From: Bradyrhizobium sp.
GTDB taxonomy: Bacteria > Pseudomonadota > Alphaproteobacteria > Rhizobiales > Xanthobacteraceae
DNA: 64,000 bases
Direction: 5' to 3'
NCBI RefSeq assembly: GCF_027451485.1
Contig: NZ_DAIDJE010000130.1
Span: 1-64,000 of the forward strand
The notes beneath the pieces are model-generated. The model searched no databases, was not told where the DNA came from, and worked only from the letters and a program-made list of their open reading frames with translations. Positions 15,950 through 24,920 of this stretch are shown here, one piece after another; the first letter of the stretch is position 1, and each line of letters opens with the position of its first letter. The position numbers and the translations under genes are program-made.

Positions 15950-17862
15950 GACGCTTGCACCCGGTCGCGAACGGCGCTGAGCTTCGCCGGCGCATTGCCG
16001 CGTGTGCGGCCGAGCCGCGTCGCGAGCTGGATCAGCAAGCCATAAATCCCCTGCGGCAGATGCAGGAAGCTTGCGACCAGGAGCGCGCCCGACGCAAAGG
16101 TCTTGTAGATCGCGAGCGGCGCAAAGATCACCGGCAGCAGCGTTAAAAGCAGCGCGCCGAACAGGCCGCCGGCCAGCGTGCTTTCGCCGCCGATGATCAG
16201 CATCGCCACCAGCTCCAGCGAGCGCGAGGTGCCGACCATCTCAGGCGCGAGAAAATTGAAGAAGAAGGCGTAGAGGCTGCCGGCGAGCGAGGCCAGCGTC
16301 ACGCTGATCAGGAAGGCTGCCAGCTTGTAGCGCAGGGTGTTGATGCCGAGCGCGGCGGCCGCCATCTGGTCGGAACGGATCGCCTTCAGCGCGCGGCCAA
16401 AGCCGGATCGCAGCGCGCCGAAGAGTCCGACCAGGATGATCATATCGAGCGCCAGCACCAGGTAATACATCGCGCGGGGGTTTGCGAAGGTGAAACCGCC
16501 GACCGAGAAGGAAGGGATTCCGACCAGCCCGGACGGCCCGCCCGTGATGTCGATAAAGCCGACCGCGCAGGAATCGATGAGCAGGCCGAAAGCCAGCGTC
16601 GCCAGCGCGAGATAAAGCCCGCGCAGGCGCAGCGTCACCACCGACAGCACGAGCGCGCAGGCGAGCGACACGCCGATGCCGGCAAGGATCGAAAGCACCG
16701 GCGCAATGTCGGTGTTGATCGCAAGATAGCCGGAGGTGTAACCGCCAATCGCCATGAAGCCGGCCTGGCCGAGGCTGACCTGGCCGGCATAGCCCATCAG
16801 CACGTCGAGCCCCATCAGCGCCATGAACAGGATGGCGGCAATGACGAGACCACTCATGATGCCGTTGTCGGTGACCACAACAGGAACGAGCGCCGCCACG
16901 ATCACCGCCAGCGCCGCCAGCGGCCAGCCGAGATGCGCCGGCAGTTTGGCGGCGTGACCGACGGCCTTCACGTCGTCGCGGGTATCCTGCCGCCGTGCCA
17001 CCCCGCCCCGGATCAGGCCCTGCGGCCGCCAGATGAGGACCATCAGCAGGATGAGCAGCGAGATCGCGCTGGAGAACAGCGAGGAGATGTAGGCGGTCGA
17101 CAACTGCGTCACGAGCCCGAGGAACAGCCCGCCGATGACCGCGCCTGGAAACGAGGCCATGCCGCCGATCGCAGCCGCGACGAAGCCGGAAATGGTGAAC
17201 AGCCGCCCGGTATCGAACTGCAACGAGGTGGCGGGTGCGACGATGACGCCCGCCATCGCCGCGATCAGCGTCGCCAGCCCGAAGCTGAACAACGTCATGC
17301 GCGGCACGTCGATACCCATCAGGCTTGCGGCCGCGGGATTTTCGGCGCAGGCAAGCAAGGCTTTCCCGAGCCTGGTGCGTGCAATCAGAAACCACAGCGC
17401 GGCGATGATGAGCGCGGTGACGCCGAACACCCAGAACGCCTGCGTTGGAATGGTGATGCCGCCGAACGCCAGCGGCTGTTCACCCGAAAACGGCGGCATT
17501 GCGTAGGGCTGGCTGCCCCAGACCACGAGCGAGAAACCCTCGATCATGGTCAGGATGCCGGCGGTCAGCATCAGCACATTGGCATTGGAGAGCCGCGCCA
17601 GGGCCGGCACGAAGGTGAAGCGTGCCAGCACGACGCCTGCGACCACGGTAGTGAGCACCGCGGCCGGAATGGCGATCGGCAGCGGCCAGCCCCAGGCGAC
17701 ACCGAACGTATAGCCGATCATCGCCGCGATCAGCGCAAAGCCGCCTTGCGAGAGATTGATCGCGCCGGTGACGCGATAGATCAGCGAGAAGCCCAGCGCG
17801 ATCGCGGCATACATGCTGCCCACGACGAGCCCGCCAATCGCGATCTGGACAAACTCAAGCAC
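15946..17862 (-). CDS. Fused LivH-LivM permease of the ABC importer
   Basis: A 638-residue membrane protein joining both permease halves that are separate in E. coli. Residues 1 to about 284 are LivH-like (INLSQGGFALIAAMIG, then LGKALLACAENPAAASLMGID). A hydrophilic linker of about 28 residues follows (285-312). From about 313 on it is LivM-like (MGYAGQVSLGQAGFMAIGGY, FGRALKAIRSDQMAAAALGI). The start is a GTG without a clear ribosome binding site, 12 bases after the binding-protein stop. The fusion implies a single-chain translocation channel; such fusions are known in Rhizobiales. Confidence 0.93.
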   Translation of the reverse strand: MLEFVQIAIGGLVVGSMYAAIALGFSLIYRVTGAINLSQGGFALIAAMIGYTFGVAWGWPLPIAIPAAVLTTVVAGVVLARFTFVPALARLSNANVLMLTAGILTMIEGFSLVVWGSQPYAMPPFSGEQPLAFGGITIPTQAFWVFGVTALIIAALWFLIARTRLGKALLACAENPAAASLMGIDVPRMTLFSFGLATLIAAMAGVIVAPATSLQFDTGRLFTISGFVAAAIGGMASFPGAVIGGLFLGLVTQLSTAYISSLFSSAISLLILLMVLIWRPQGLIRGGVARRQDTRDDVKAVGHAAKLPAHLGWPLAALAVIVAALVPVVVTDNGIMSGLVIAAILFMALMGLDVLMGYAGQVSLGQAGFMAIGGYTSGYLAINTDIAPVLSILAGIGVSLACALVLSVVTLRLRGLYLALATLAFGLLIDSCAVGFIDITGGPSGLVGIPSFSVGGFTFANPRAMYYLVLALDMIILVGLFGALRSGFGRALKAIRSDQMAAAALGINTLRYKLAAFLISVTLASLAGSLYAFFFNFLAPEMVGTSRSLELVAMLIIGGESTLAGGLFGALLLTLLPVIFAPLAIYKTFASGALLVASFLHLPQGIYGLLIQLATRLGRTRGNAPAKLSAVRDRVQAS

Positions 17863-17874
17863 GAGCGGGTCGCA

Positions 17875-19041
17875 TCACTGCGCGCGCGGAATGCCGAGGG
17901 GATCTGAGACCACGTCCCAGGTCTGCGCCGCCGCATCCCAGCGCGTGACGACGACGTTCTGTTCGCCGAGCCCACGATTGGGAACCGCCTTGAAATCGTA
18001 GAAGCCGTTGATGCCGGCGACGCCCTTGAGATCGTGGAAATAGTTGCGCAGATCCTCCGCCGTCGCATCCGCCTTCAGCTTGCGAAGCGCGCCGACGACG
18101 AGAAGCGCGGGATCCCAGGCATAGGTCGATGGACCATCCGGCTTGATGCCGGTGCCCTCGAACGCCTTGTAGAAGGCGGCCTTGGCGCTTGCGGCTTCAT
18201 CCTGCTTGGCCGGCTTGTCGTTCTTGAGAAAATCAGCAGCCGGAATGTAAAGCTCCTTCGGCAGGAAGGCGGCATACTGCGCCATCTGAGCATAGGTCTG
18301 ATTGCCGTTGGTGGTCGCCACCGGGAGCTCGAGGCCGGCATCGTGGATCGCCTTGAAGACGGTGCCGATCGGTCCGCCGGTCGACCACGCCACCAGCACG
18401 TCGGGATTGGCCCCCTTCAGCCGCTGAATCTGCGCAGACGCGCTGACATCGGTCGGGTTGAGCTGCGCTTCGGCAACGAGTTCGACATCCTTATGGTCGT
18501 TCTCGGCGAACAGCGCCCTAAAATTCTTGTACGCGTCCTGCCCGCTGGCATCGGTCGAGGTGATCAGCGCGACTTTCTTCCAGCCTTTGCGGCCGAAATA
18601 GCGCAAGAGCGCCGCGGCAAGCTCCTTGGTCGAGATGCTTGAACTGTAGATGAAGCTGCCGGGCGCCGGATGCACGCCGGGCGAGAAGCAATATAGCAGC
18701 GGCCCATTCTTCATCAGCGGGGCCATTGCATTGCAGAGCGCCACCAGCGCCGAGCCAAGAATGACCGGCGGATTCGACACCTTGACCTGGTTGGCAAGTT
18801 GCACCGCGACCTGGGGGCTCGATTGATCGTCATGAAAGACGAATTTCAACGGCTGGCCGTGGATGCCGCCCTCGGCGTTGGCCTGTTTCTCGAATTGCTC
18901 GAGCGCCTGCTGCTCGGCCTTGCCGAGAAAGGCGCCGCCACCGGTCAGCGGCAGGATGACGTTGATCTCGCGATCGGCGGCTTGCGCGACAGAGAGACCG
19001 CCGAACAGTGCGGCGGCAGCAAGAGCAATGCGGAAGCGCAA
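17875..19041 (-). CDS. ABC transporter periplasmic binding protein, LivK/Peripla_BP_6 type
   Basis: A 388-residue substrate-binding protein. The signal peptide ends at about residue 21 (SVAQA). The mature type I fold opens with INVILPLTGGGAFLGKAEQQ and contains GQPLKFVFHDDQSSPQVAVQLANQV. The start codon is TTG, supported by GGGAGG five bases upstream. It follows the Rieske oxygenase gene by 105 bases and precedes the permease, so oxygenase and uptake system probably form one operon. An aromatic carboxylate ligand is inferred from that context, not from binding residues. Confidence 0.92.
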   Translation of the reverse strand: MRFRIALAAAALFGGLSVAQAADREINVILPLTGGGAFLGKAEQQALEQFEKQANAEGGIHGQPLKFVFHDDQSSPQVAVQLANQVKVSNPPVILGSALVALCNAMAPLMKNGPLLYCFSPGVHPAPGSFIYSSSISTKELAAALLRYFGRKGWKKVALITSTDASGQDAYKNFRALFAENDHKDVELVAEAQLNPTDVSASAQIQRLKGANPDVLVAWSTGGPIGTVFKAIHDAGLELPVATTNGNQTYAQMAQYAAFLPKELYIPAADFLKNDKPAKQDEAASAKAAFYKAFEGTGIKPDGPSTYAWDPALLVVGALRKLKADATAEDLRNYFHDLKGVAGINGFYDFKAVPNRGLGEQNVVVTRWDAAAQTWDVVSDPLGIPRAQ

Positions 19042-19146
19042 TCGATCCTCCCGAGACTTTTTGGCGTTTGTTGGTTGCGGCTTTCGGCGTTTTTAGCGAC
19101 TTCCTGGCTGCGGCGCCATCGCTACGGCTTTGACGTTCGTAGCATG

Positions 19147-20484
19147 TCAGGCCGCCGCGCCCGCCATCGCCTTGTCCGTCTCATCCTCTTCGAGGCCGGC
19201 CAAGACTTTCACCTCTTCGTCGGAGGCGCCAAGCGTCCGCCACGGGACGGTCTTTTCCACGACGCCCTGGTAGGAGCGCAGCTTCGCCTGCGGCAGCTTT
19301 GGCGCGATCTGGCCGATCACCCGGCCCTCGTCAGCGAAGGCCTTCGCCGCATCGATCATCAGGCGGCGGAACTGCACGATCGCGATATCGCTCGCGCCGA
19401 GGCGCTCCTGCGTGCGATCGGCGATCGCGCCCATCGATTCCCACATCGCGATGTCCTGGTTGGGAATGCCCAAAATGCCGGTGAAGCTGTCGCCTCCCGC
19501 CATCGCGGCGCGGTCCTGAAGATAGTCGTTATGCGCGTGGCGCTTGATCGGGCGGAACTGCGCGTCGACGTCGACGCCGACCTCGAGCACGCAGAATTTT
19601 CGCCACGCCTCGGTCGAGATGCCGGCCTGGTCGCCTTCCGCCCAGGCGATGAAGTGGAACGTGCTGGAGGTGTCGCTGCGCGGCACGATCACGCTCGTGA
19701 CGTTATAGGTGCTGTTCGGCGGGATCAGCGCGGTGAACGGCGCGACATAGGTGGTGATGCGGACGTAGTCGTGGGTGCTGGCGTTGGCGATCGGCCGGCG
19801 GATCGCGGCATAGCGCATGCCGTAGTTCGTCAGCTGCACCTGGATGCGCGGATTCTTGTCGGTCGACGGCCGCACCCAGTGATCGCCTTTCGCCTGTGCC
19901 TCGCCCTTCGCCGGGCGCATGTCGGAGGAATGCAGCGTGGAGGAATGCGCGGAGTCGATCTGCCCCTCCATGATCTGCGCCCAGTTGCAAGGCAACTCGA
20001 CCTTGGCAATCGCGACGCGCGCCTGGTCATGTGGCGACCACGGGGGCGCCTCGAATTCCGGCATCGCGTCCGGCGGCCCCATATAGGCCCAGACAAAGCC
20101 GCCGGCCTCGCGCGTCGGGTAAGAAAGGTGCTTTGCCTTTTCCGGCAGCGCGCTGGCCTTGGGCTCGGACGGCATATCGACGACGTTGCCATCGGTGTCG
20201 AACTTCCAGCCGTGATAGAGGCAGCGCAGGCCGCATTCCTCGTTGCGGGCGAACGCGAGCGAGGCCTTGCGGTGCGGGCAGGCTTCGCCGAGCAGCCCGA
20301 GCTTGCCGTCCGAGTCACGGAAGGCGACGAGCTTCTCACCAAACAGCTGCACGCGGACCGGCGCGCCGTCGGCCGTCACCTGTTCGGACAGCACCGCCGG
20401 CACCCAATGGCGGCGCATCAGCTGCCCCATCGGGGCGTCGCCCTCGACCCGGCATAGCAACTCGTTTTCCGCTTGCGTCAGCAT
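19147..20484 (-). CDS. Rieske aromatic ring-hydroxylating oxygenase, phthalate 4,5-dioxygenase type
   Basis: A 445-residue oxygenase component. The Rieske 2Fe-2S ligands are C69, H71, C88 and H91 (CPHRKASL... CLYHGWKF). The mononuclear iron site shows D177-x2-H180-x4-H185. Length and opening segment (LLCRVEGDAPMGQLMRRHWVP) fit phthalate 4,5-dioxygenase oxygenases, which form homo-oligomers without a beta subunit. Electrons should come from the reductase at 11500-12468, since both genes carry the same operator. GAGG precedes the ATG. The substrate is probably an aromatic carboxylate and phthalate itself is unproven; no ring-cleavage dioxygenase is in the window. Confidence 0.93.
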   Translation of the reverse strand: MLTQAENELLCRVEGDAPMGQLMRRHWVPAVLSEQVTADGAPVRVQLFGEKLVAFRDSDGKLGLLGEACPHRKASLAFARNEECGLRCLYHGWKFDTDGNVVDMPSEPKASALPEKAKHLSYPTREAGGFVWAYMGPPDAMPEFEAPPWSPHDQARVAIAKVELPCNWAQIMEGQIDSAHSSTLHSSDMRPAKGEAQAKGDHWVRPSTDKNPRIQVQLTNYGMRYAAIRRPIANASTHDYVRITTYVAPFTALIPPNSTYNVTSVIVPRSDTSSTFHFIAWAEGDQAGISTEAWRKFCVLEVGVDVDAQFRPIKRHAHNDYLQDRAAMAGGDSFTGILGIPNQDIAMWESMGAIADRTQERLGASDIAIVQFRRLMIDAAKAFADEGRVIGQIAPKLPQAKLRSYQGVVEKTVPWRTLGASDEEVKVLAGLEEDETDKAMAGAAA

Positions 20485-20503
20485 GGAGGCCTCTTTCGAA
20501 GTC

Positions 20504-20520
20504 CTTAGTGTCCTAAGTAT
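20504..20520. promoter_or_regulatory. MarR-type operator B
   Basis: CTTAGTGTCCTAAGTAT matches operator A (11458-11474) at 15 of 17 positions, differing only in the two central bases. It lies about 20 bases upstream of the oxygenase ATG, where a bound repressor would block transcription. Confidence 0.75.
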
Positions 20521-20637
20521 CCCTATAGTCCGGGGGCGGCCGTCTCGTCCAGAGGGGCCGGCAAACGCATAGCGGCCGCCCTTTCGGGCAGCCGTCCGCC
20601 TGCGCAGGAAAAGTCTACTGTCGTTTGGGCCGCCGGC

Positions 20638-20766
20638 CTAGATGCCGAACATCCAGACCGCGACGATGGTGCCGAGGACGGCAAGGCCGGACACGGTCCA
20701 TCCCACCGCGTAGGCGCCGTCGTCGGCCGGCGGCTGGTCCACCATCTGATCGCGCCATTCGGTCAT
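20638..20766 (-). CDS. Small single-span membrane protein (42 aa)
   Basis: A 42-residue protein: about 20 polar residues (MTEWRDQMVDQPPADDG), then one hydrophobic helix WTVSGLAVLGTIVAVWMFGI running to the C-terminus. AAGGAGG six bases upstream of the ATG is a strong ribosome binding site, which makes this short frame credible. It lies upstream of the Rieske operon on the same strand, with operator B between them, so it is probably a separate transcript. Short tail-anchored membrane proteins of this size are common in Bradyrhizobium and mostly uncharacterised. Confidence 0.75.
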   Translation of the reverse strand: MTEWRDQMVDQPPADDGAYAVGWTVSGLAVLGTIVAVWMFGI

Positions 20767-20934
20767 GAGAGCCTCCTTAAGGCTTACTCGTGAGTTGCCT
20801 CTTGGCGAATAAGTCGCGCGCGGAGGCACAAAGTTCACGGTTGACGAACCAATGCGGATGGGGGCAGTCGGGTTCCGAGGCGAACGGGCGAGCAGCCCCT
20901 CTTTTCCTTCCGAACTGCGGTAGGCTCCCTCGCC

Positions 20935-21021
20935 CCCGCTCTGTCGCCGGCGGGAAGAGGCAAAGAGGCGCCCCAACCCGAACTTGCTTCGCCTCGGTCC
21001 TCTCTCCCCCGCTTCGCGGGG
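20935..21021. repeat. Composite palindromic repeat
   Basis: It contains the perfect hairpin CCCCGC-TTC-GCGGGG (21007-21021) and an upstream GC-rich arm. It resembles 12502-12624. Confidence 0.6.
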
Positions 21022-21037
21022 CAGCGATCAAGTCGAC

Positions 21038-22183
21038 TTAAATCCTCTTCTTCAGCGCCATGACGAACCGGTCGATGTCTTCCTCGTCGTTGAAGACATG
21101 CGGCGAGACGCGCATGCGCGCCAGCCGCGGTGCAACATAAATGCCCTCTCCGGCCAACGCTTCGACCAGCCCGCCCGGGAGGCCCCCGGCGAAATTGAGG
21201 CTGAGAATGTGCGGCGCACGAAACCTGGCATCCATGATCCGGACCCTGGTGCCATCAAGGCCATCCGCCAATCGGGAGGTAAGCATCGCAAGACGCTCGG
21301 CGACCGCCTCCGGGCCCCATTCGGCCATCATCTCCATGCCGATCGCGGCCATTTCCATCGAGATGAAATGGTCGCGCTCGCCCATGTCGAACCGCCTGGC
21401 GCCGCTGACGTAGCTGAGGTCGGCGAAATAGATCTCGGCGTCCGAGTGGATTTCGCGGCGGCCAAAGCCGGTCTGCTCCAGCGGAATGCCGTTCTGGTGG
21501 CGCCTCGCGATGTAGATGAAGGCGCGGCCATAAGGCCCGAGCAGCCATTTGTAGGTCGGGAAGATCACGAAATCCGGATCGAGCTTCCTGACGTCCATCG
21601 CGACGACGCCGACCGCGTGGGTCGCATCGATCAACAGCAGAGCGCCGTGACGCTTGAGCGCCGCGCCGACCCTGGCGATGTCGATCATCCCGCCGTCCGA
21701 CCAGTGCACCGAGGAGATTGAGATCAGTGCCAGCCGCGGCGCACCTGTCCGCTCGATCGACGCCAGCACGGCCGCGGTCCAGTCGCCGTCGAGCGGCTGA
21801 CGCACCGTCTCGACGGTGAAGCCCGCTGAGGCGGCGCGCGTCTGCCATTCCAGCACCGGCGAGGAATGGTCGTTTTCCAGGACCAGCACCCGCGTCGCCT
21901 GGGGGATCGCGAGAATCCTGCCGACTGTTGCAACGCCATAGCTCACGGAGGAAATCAGCGCGATGTCGCTTGGGTCGGCGTTGATCAGCCGCGCGGCGGC
22001 GCCTCGCGCGCGTTCGTGCTGGCGGCTCGCGAAATCCGCATCCAGCATCCACGGCGCGCCCTTGCGCCCCACGGCCTCGCGCGCCGCCTCCTGGGCGCGC
22101 AGCGGCAATGGGCTATAGGAAGCCGAATTCAGATAACAGATATCGCGCGGGACACCAAAGAGACCGCGCTGCGACTCCAGCAT
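21038..22183 (-). CDS. Aminotransferase class V-fold PLP enzyme
   Basis: A 381-residue pyridoxal-phosphate enzyme of the cysteine desulfurase/kynureninase-like fold type I group. The Schiff-base lysine is K212 in FPTYKWLLGPYG, and the cofactor-contacting LLLIDATHAVGV contains D186 and H189. No desulfurase-type catalytic Cys loop is evident, so an isopenicillin-epimerase-like or related activity is as likely. It lies downstream of DUF2336 on the same strand after an 85-base gap with a hairpin. Its substrate cannot be told from the sequence. Confidence 0.88.
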   Translation of the reverse strand: MLESQRGLFGVPRDICYLNSASYSPLPLRAQEAAREAVGRKGAPWMLDADFASRQHERARGAAARLINADPSDIALISSVSYGVATVGRILAIPQATRVLVLENDHSSPVLEWQTRAASAGFTVETVRQPLDGDWTAAVLASIERTGAPRLALISISSVHWSDGGMIDIARVGAALKRHGALLLIDATHAVGVVAMDVRKLDPDFVIFPTYKWLLGPYGRAFIYIARRHQNGIPLEQTGFGRREIHSDAEIYFADLSYVSGARRFDMGERDHFISMEMAAIGMEMMAEWGPEAVAERLAMLTSRLADGLDGTRVRIMDARFRAPHILSLNFAGGLPGGLVEALAGEGIYVAPRLARMRVSPHVFNDEEDIDRFVMALKKRI

Positions 22184-22212
22184 GTCAAATCTCTTCGTCG
22201 AAAAGCACGTCA

Positions 22213-22243
22213 GGGTAGCCGCGGCCGATCTCGGCCGCTACCC
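22213..22243. repeat. Hairpin between DUF2336 and aminotransferase genes
   Basis: GGGTAG (22213-22218) and CTACCC (22238-22243) close a GC-rich stem with a bulge. There is no T-run on the transcribed side, so terminator function is uncertain. Confidence 0.4.
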
Positions 22244-22268
22244 CTACAAAAAGCAATGGACTTTGTAG

Positions 22269-23378
22269 TTAGTGCAACGGTCGAGGCATGGATGCGCTCT
22301 GACCGGCCCGCCAATGCGACTGATAGACTTCCAGAATGCCGCGGGACATCCTGATATCGGCGCGTTTGAACTCGGCCTTCAGGCTCTCGAGCTCACTGGA
22401 CGAAATGCGATGATTCTCCGCGCCCAGGAACAGCAGCGCCATCGCGGTGTCCCACGAAAATGCCAGTGCCTTCGCCAGGACCAGGATCATGTCGCGGTTG
22501 TTGACGACGAGCATCTGTTCGATGACGCCTGACGGCAGCGAGCAAAGCAGCGACAGCGCGATCACCGCCTCCTCGAACCTGTGCGCAAGCGCATAGGCGT
22601 AGATCGTCTTCTCGTTGATCCGGCCCGCCTTGTGCGCTTCCGTCACGGCCTGCTTTAGCGCCAGGTAACTCTCCTGCCCGGGACCGAAGCTGGAATAGAG
22701 CTTGCCGGCAGCCTGGCTCACCGACGCCTGAATCTCCTTCGCGAGCTCCGGACGTTCCTGCTCGAGCTTGCGGCGGACCTCGTCCGAGGCCTTCGCGATC
22801 AACTGGCGGAACATCTGCGGGCCGATGTCCTTGCGCAGGCCGATCCGCTCGGCGAGCACGGCATCGCCAGCCGCGCGCTTGATCATCTGGCGGAAGCCGA
22901 AATCGGAAAACCGCGCGCCGTCGTTGGCGGCGACCGATTGCACCACTTCCTGGTTGCCGCGCGTCACCAGTTCGTCCGTCACCTCGATCGGCACCGAGGC
23001 GCGCCTGGCGATCGCCAAGAGGTGCGGCTGGCCCTTGGCTCGGACGTTGGCCACCAGCGCCTTCACATCGAGCCGCGGCGAGAATTGCAGGACCGGACCT
23101 GCAACCACGATGGCATCGTCGAAGGCAAGCATCTGGACGACCTTCGGCGGCGCGTTGTTGGAATGCGCCAGCCGGCGCGACAGCTCGGCCCGCGCCGCCA
23201 GTTCGATTTCCTCGGCGAGCCGCGTGATCACGTCGCCAAAGAGGCGGATCTGCTCTTCGCTGAACTCCCCGCCGACGAGAATGTCGGTCGCGTGCCACAG
23301 CGCTTTCGCGCGGCTTTCGCTCGAGCCCCGCTCAATCGACTCATTCAACTGTTGCAATGCGTGACCGACTTCAGACAT
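22269..23378 (-). CDS. DUF2336 family protein
   Basis: A 369-residue soluble, all-helical protein matching the DUF2336 pattern: paired helices such as VVQMLAFDDAIVVAGPVLQFSPRLD and LLAIARRASVPIEVTDELVTRGNQEVV, resembling HEAT-like repeats. DUF2336 proteins are typical of Alphaproteobacteria, and some take part in general-stress signalling in rhizobia, but no activity is established. The ATG at 23378 was chosen because the helical fold begins directly (MSEVGHALQQLNESIERG); upstream codons in the frame look non-coding. Only a weak GGGAT precedes it. Confidence 0.85.
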   Translation of the reverse strand: MSEVGHALQQLNESIERGSSESRAKALWHATDILVGGEFSEEQIRLFGDVITRLAEEIELAARAELSRRLAHSNNAPPKVVQMLAFDDAIVVAGPVLQFSPRLDVKALVANVRAKGQPHLLAIARRASVPIEVTDELVTRGNQEVVQSVAANDGARFSDFGFRQMIKRAAGDAVLAERIGLRKDIGPQMFRQLIAKASDEVRRKLEQERPELAKEIQASVSQAAGKLYSSFGPGQESYLALKQAVTEAHKAGRINEKTIYAYALAHRFEEAVIALSLLCSLPSGVIEQMLVVNNRDMILVLAKALAFSWDTAMALLFLGAENHRISSSELESLKAEFKRADIRMSRGILEVYQSHWRAGQSASMPRPLH

Positions 23379-23667
23379 CGAAATATCCCGGTAACAGGCA
23401 ATCGAATTTCTAAAGCCATAGAGCCAAATTTTTAATGGCGAGCCTTCGCTTTCCATCGGTTTTTGGACCTGGGCGGTGACGGTCCATTAACTCTGGCACC
23501 CCGGCCGCGGGTTCATCGACGGACGGAAACGGCAAAGCCTTCTGCAAGCACCGCATTTGACATGGCGTTTACCGTTCGCTTACCTCATCCTGAATGGCAG
23601 AAGCCGTAAAGCCCGCAGGGCATTCCTACGGTAAAGCGGCCAGAAGCGACGGGATTTGGGGAAGGCG

Positions 23668-24915
23668 ATGGATCAGACTGCAACGTCTCCGGGCACCGAG
23701 GCGACCTCACGCGCAACGGATAGTGCAATTGCGGTTGCCGCTATCGCCGTACTGATCGTCTCCTATGCCGTGAATGCGATGGACCGCACGCTGTTTCCGC
23801 TGATGCTGACCGACGTGCGCCGCGAATACGGCTTCAGCCTGCCGCAGGGCGGCCTGCTGTCGACGGTCTTCACGCTGGGAATGACGCTCGCCGGCATTCC
23901 CACCGGCTATTTGATGTCCCGCTATTCGCGAAGGTCCGTGATCCAGATCGGTATCCTGATCTACTCGGCTGCGACCGTGATCACGGTCATCGCGACCGGC
24001 TTCTCGGATATGCTGTTCTACCGCACGATCACCGGCATCGGTGAGGCGATGCAGCTCACCGCTCTGCTCGCTGTCTTCTCCAGCTACTTCTCACGCAATC
24101 GCGCCGCGGGCGTGGGCCTGCTCAACTACGCCTATGCCGGAGGCGCTGCGATCGGGCCATGGCTGGGCGCAAGGCTTCTCGTCGGCTATGGCAGCTGGCG
24201 CGCGCCGATGATCGTCTTCGGCCTCATCGGATTGGCGATGATGGTCCTGATCGCGGCCGTGGTGCGCCCGCAACTGAGCGAAACCAAGGGCGAAGAAAAC
24301 AAGGCCGTCGCTTCCGGCGGCGCAGCGTCGCTCAACAACCGCAACTCGATCGTGCTGGCGATCCTGAGCATCCTGTTCGGCCTGGCACTCTACGGCTATC
24401 TGGGCATGTACCCGACCTTCCTGCGCGAGCAGCTCCACTATGCGCCGCCGGACGCCGGCCGCGTGATGAGCATCTACGGGCTCGGCGTGCTGGTGTCGCT
24501 GTTCACGGGATGGCTCGGCGACCGCTTCTCGCCGCGTCTGGTGCTGGCCCTGAGTTTTCTCGTCGCAAGCGGCGTCTCGGCGCTGCTCTTCAACGGGCCG
24601 GCCGATTTTGCCACGCAAGGCGCGCTGTCCTTCGTGCTGGGCGCGACCTTCAGCGGCACGATCTTCGTCAATCTTGCGGCCTGCCACGTCAAGGCGGTCG
24701 CCGCAAACCTGGCAGGACGCGCGTCCGGCCTGTTCGTCACCTGCGTGTATGGCTCCGCGACCGTGGCGGGCTATCTCATCGGCTGGATCGCGAAGCTGTT
24801 CGGCTGGACGCTCGCCGGCAATCTCCAGCTCGTCGCGCTGTGCATCGTCGGCGCCGTGATCGCTCTGTTGCTGCGGCCCGCAGCAATGGCGCGCCAAGCC
24901 AAAGCTGCGGTGTGA
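23668..24915 (+). CDS. MFS transporter
   Basis: A 415-residue permease with twelve predicted helices. The N-terminal helix carries VNAMDRTLFPLM, and loop 2-3 has the MFS motif as GYLMSRYSRRSVIQIG. GGGGAAGG upstream fixes the ATG at 23668. The next gene starts 5 bases after its stop, so it is probably co-transcribed with the signal-less binding-protein-like gene. It may export or import a small organic acid; the substrate is unknown. The nearby aromatic-acid module suggests, but does not show, an aromatic substrate. Confidence 0.88.
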   Translation: MDQTATSPGTEATSRATDSAIAVAAIAVLIVSYAVNAMDRTLFPLMLTDVRREYGFSLPQGGLLSTVFTLGMTLAGIPTGYLMSRYSRRSVIQIGILIYSAATVITVIATGFSDMLFYRTITGIGEAMQLTALLAVFSSYFSRNRAAGVGLLNYAYAGGAAIGPWLGARLLVGYGSWRAPMIVFGLIGLAMMVLIAAVVRPQLSETKGEENKAVASGGAASLNNRNSIVLAILSILFGLALYGYLGMYPTFLREQLHYAPPDAGRVMSIYGLGVLVSLFTGWLGDRFSPRLVLALSFLVASGVSALLFNGPADFATQGALSFVLGATFSGTIFVNLAACHVKAVAANLAGRASGLFVTCVYGSATVAGYLIGWIAKLFGWTLAGNLQLVALCIVGAVIALLLRPAAMARQAKAAV

Positions 24916-24920
24916 TAGCG

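Noticed and set aside
18799..20457. 552-codon plus-strand frame
   Set aside because: Antisense to the binding protein and Rieske oxygenase genes. No recognisable domain.
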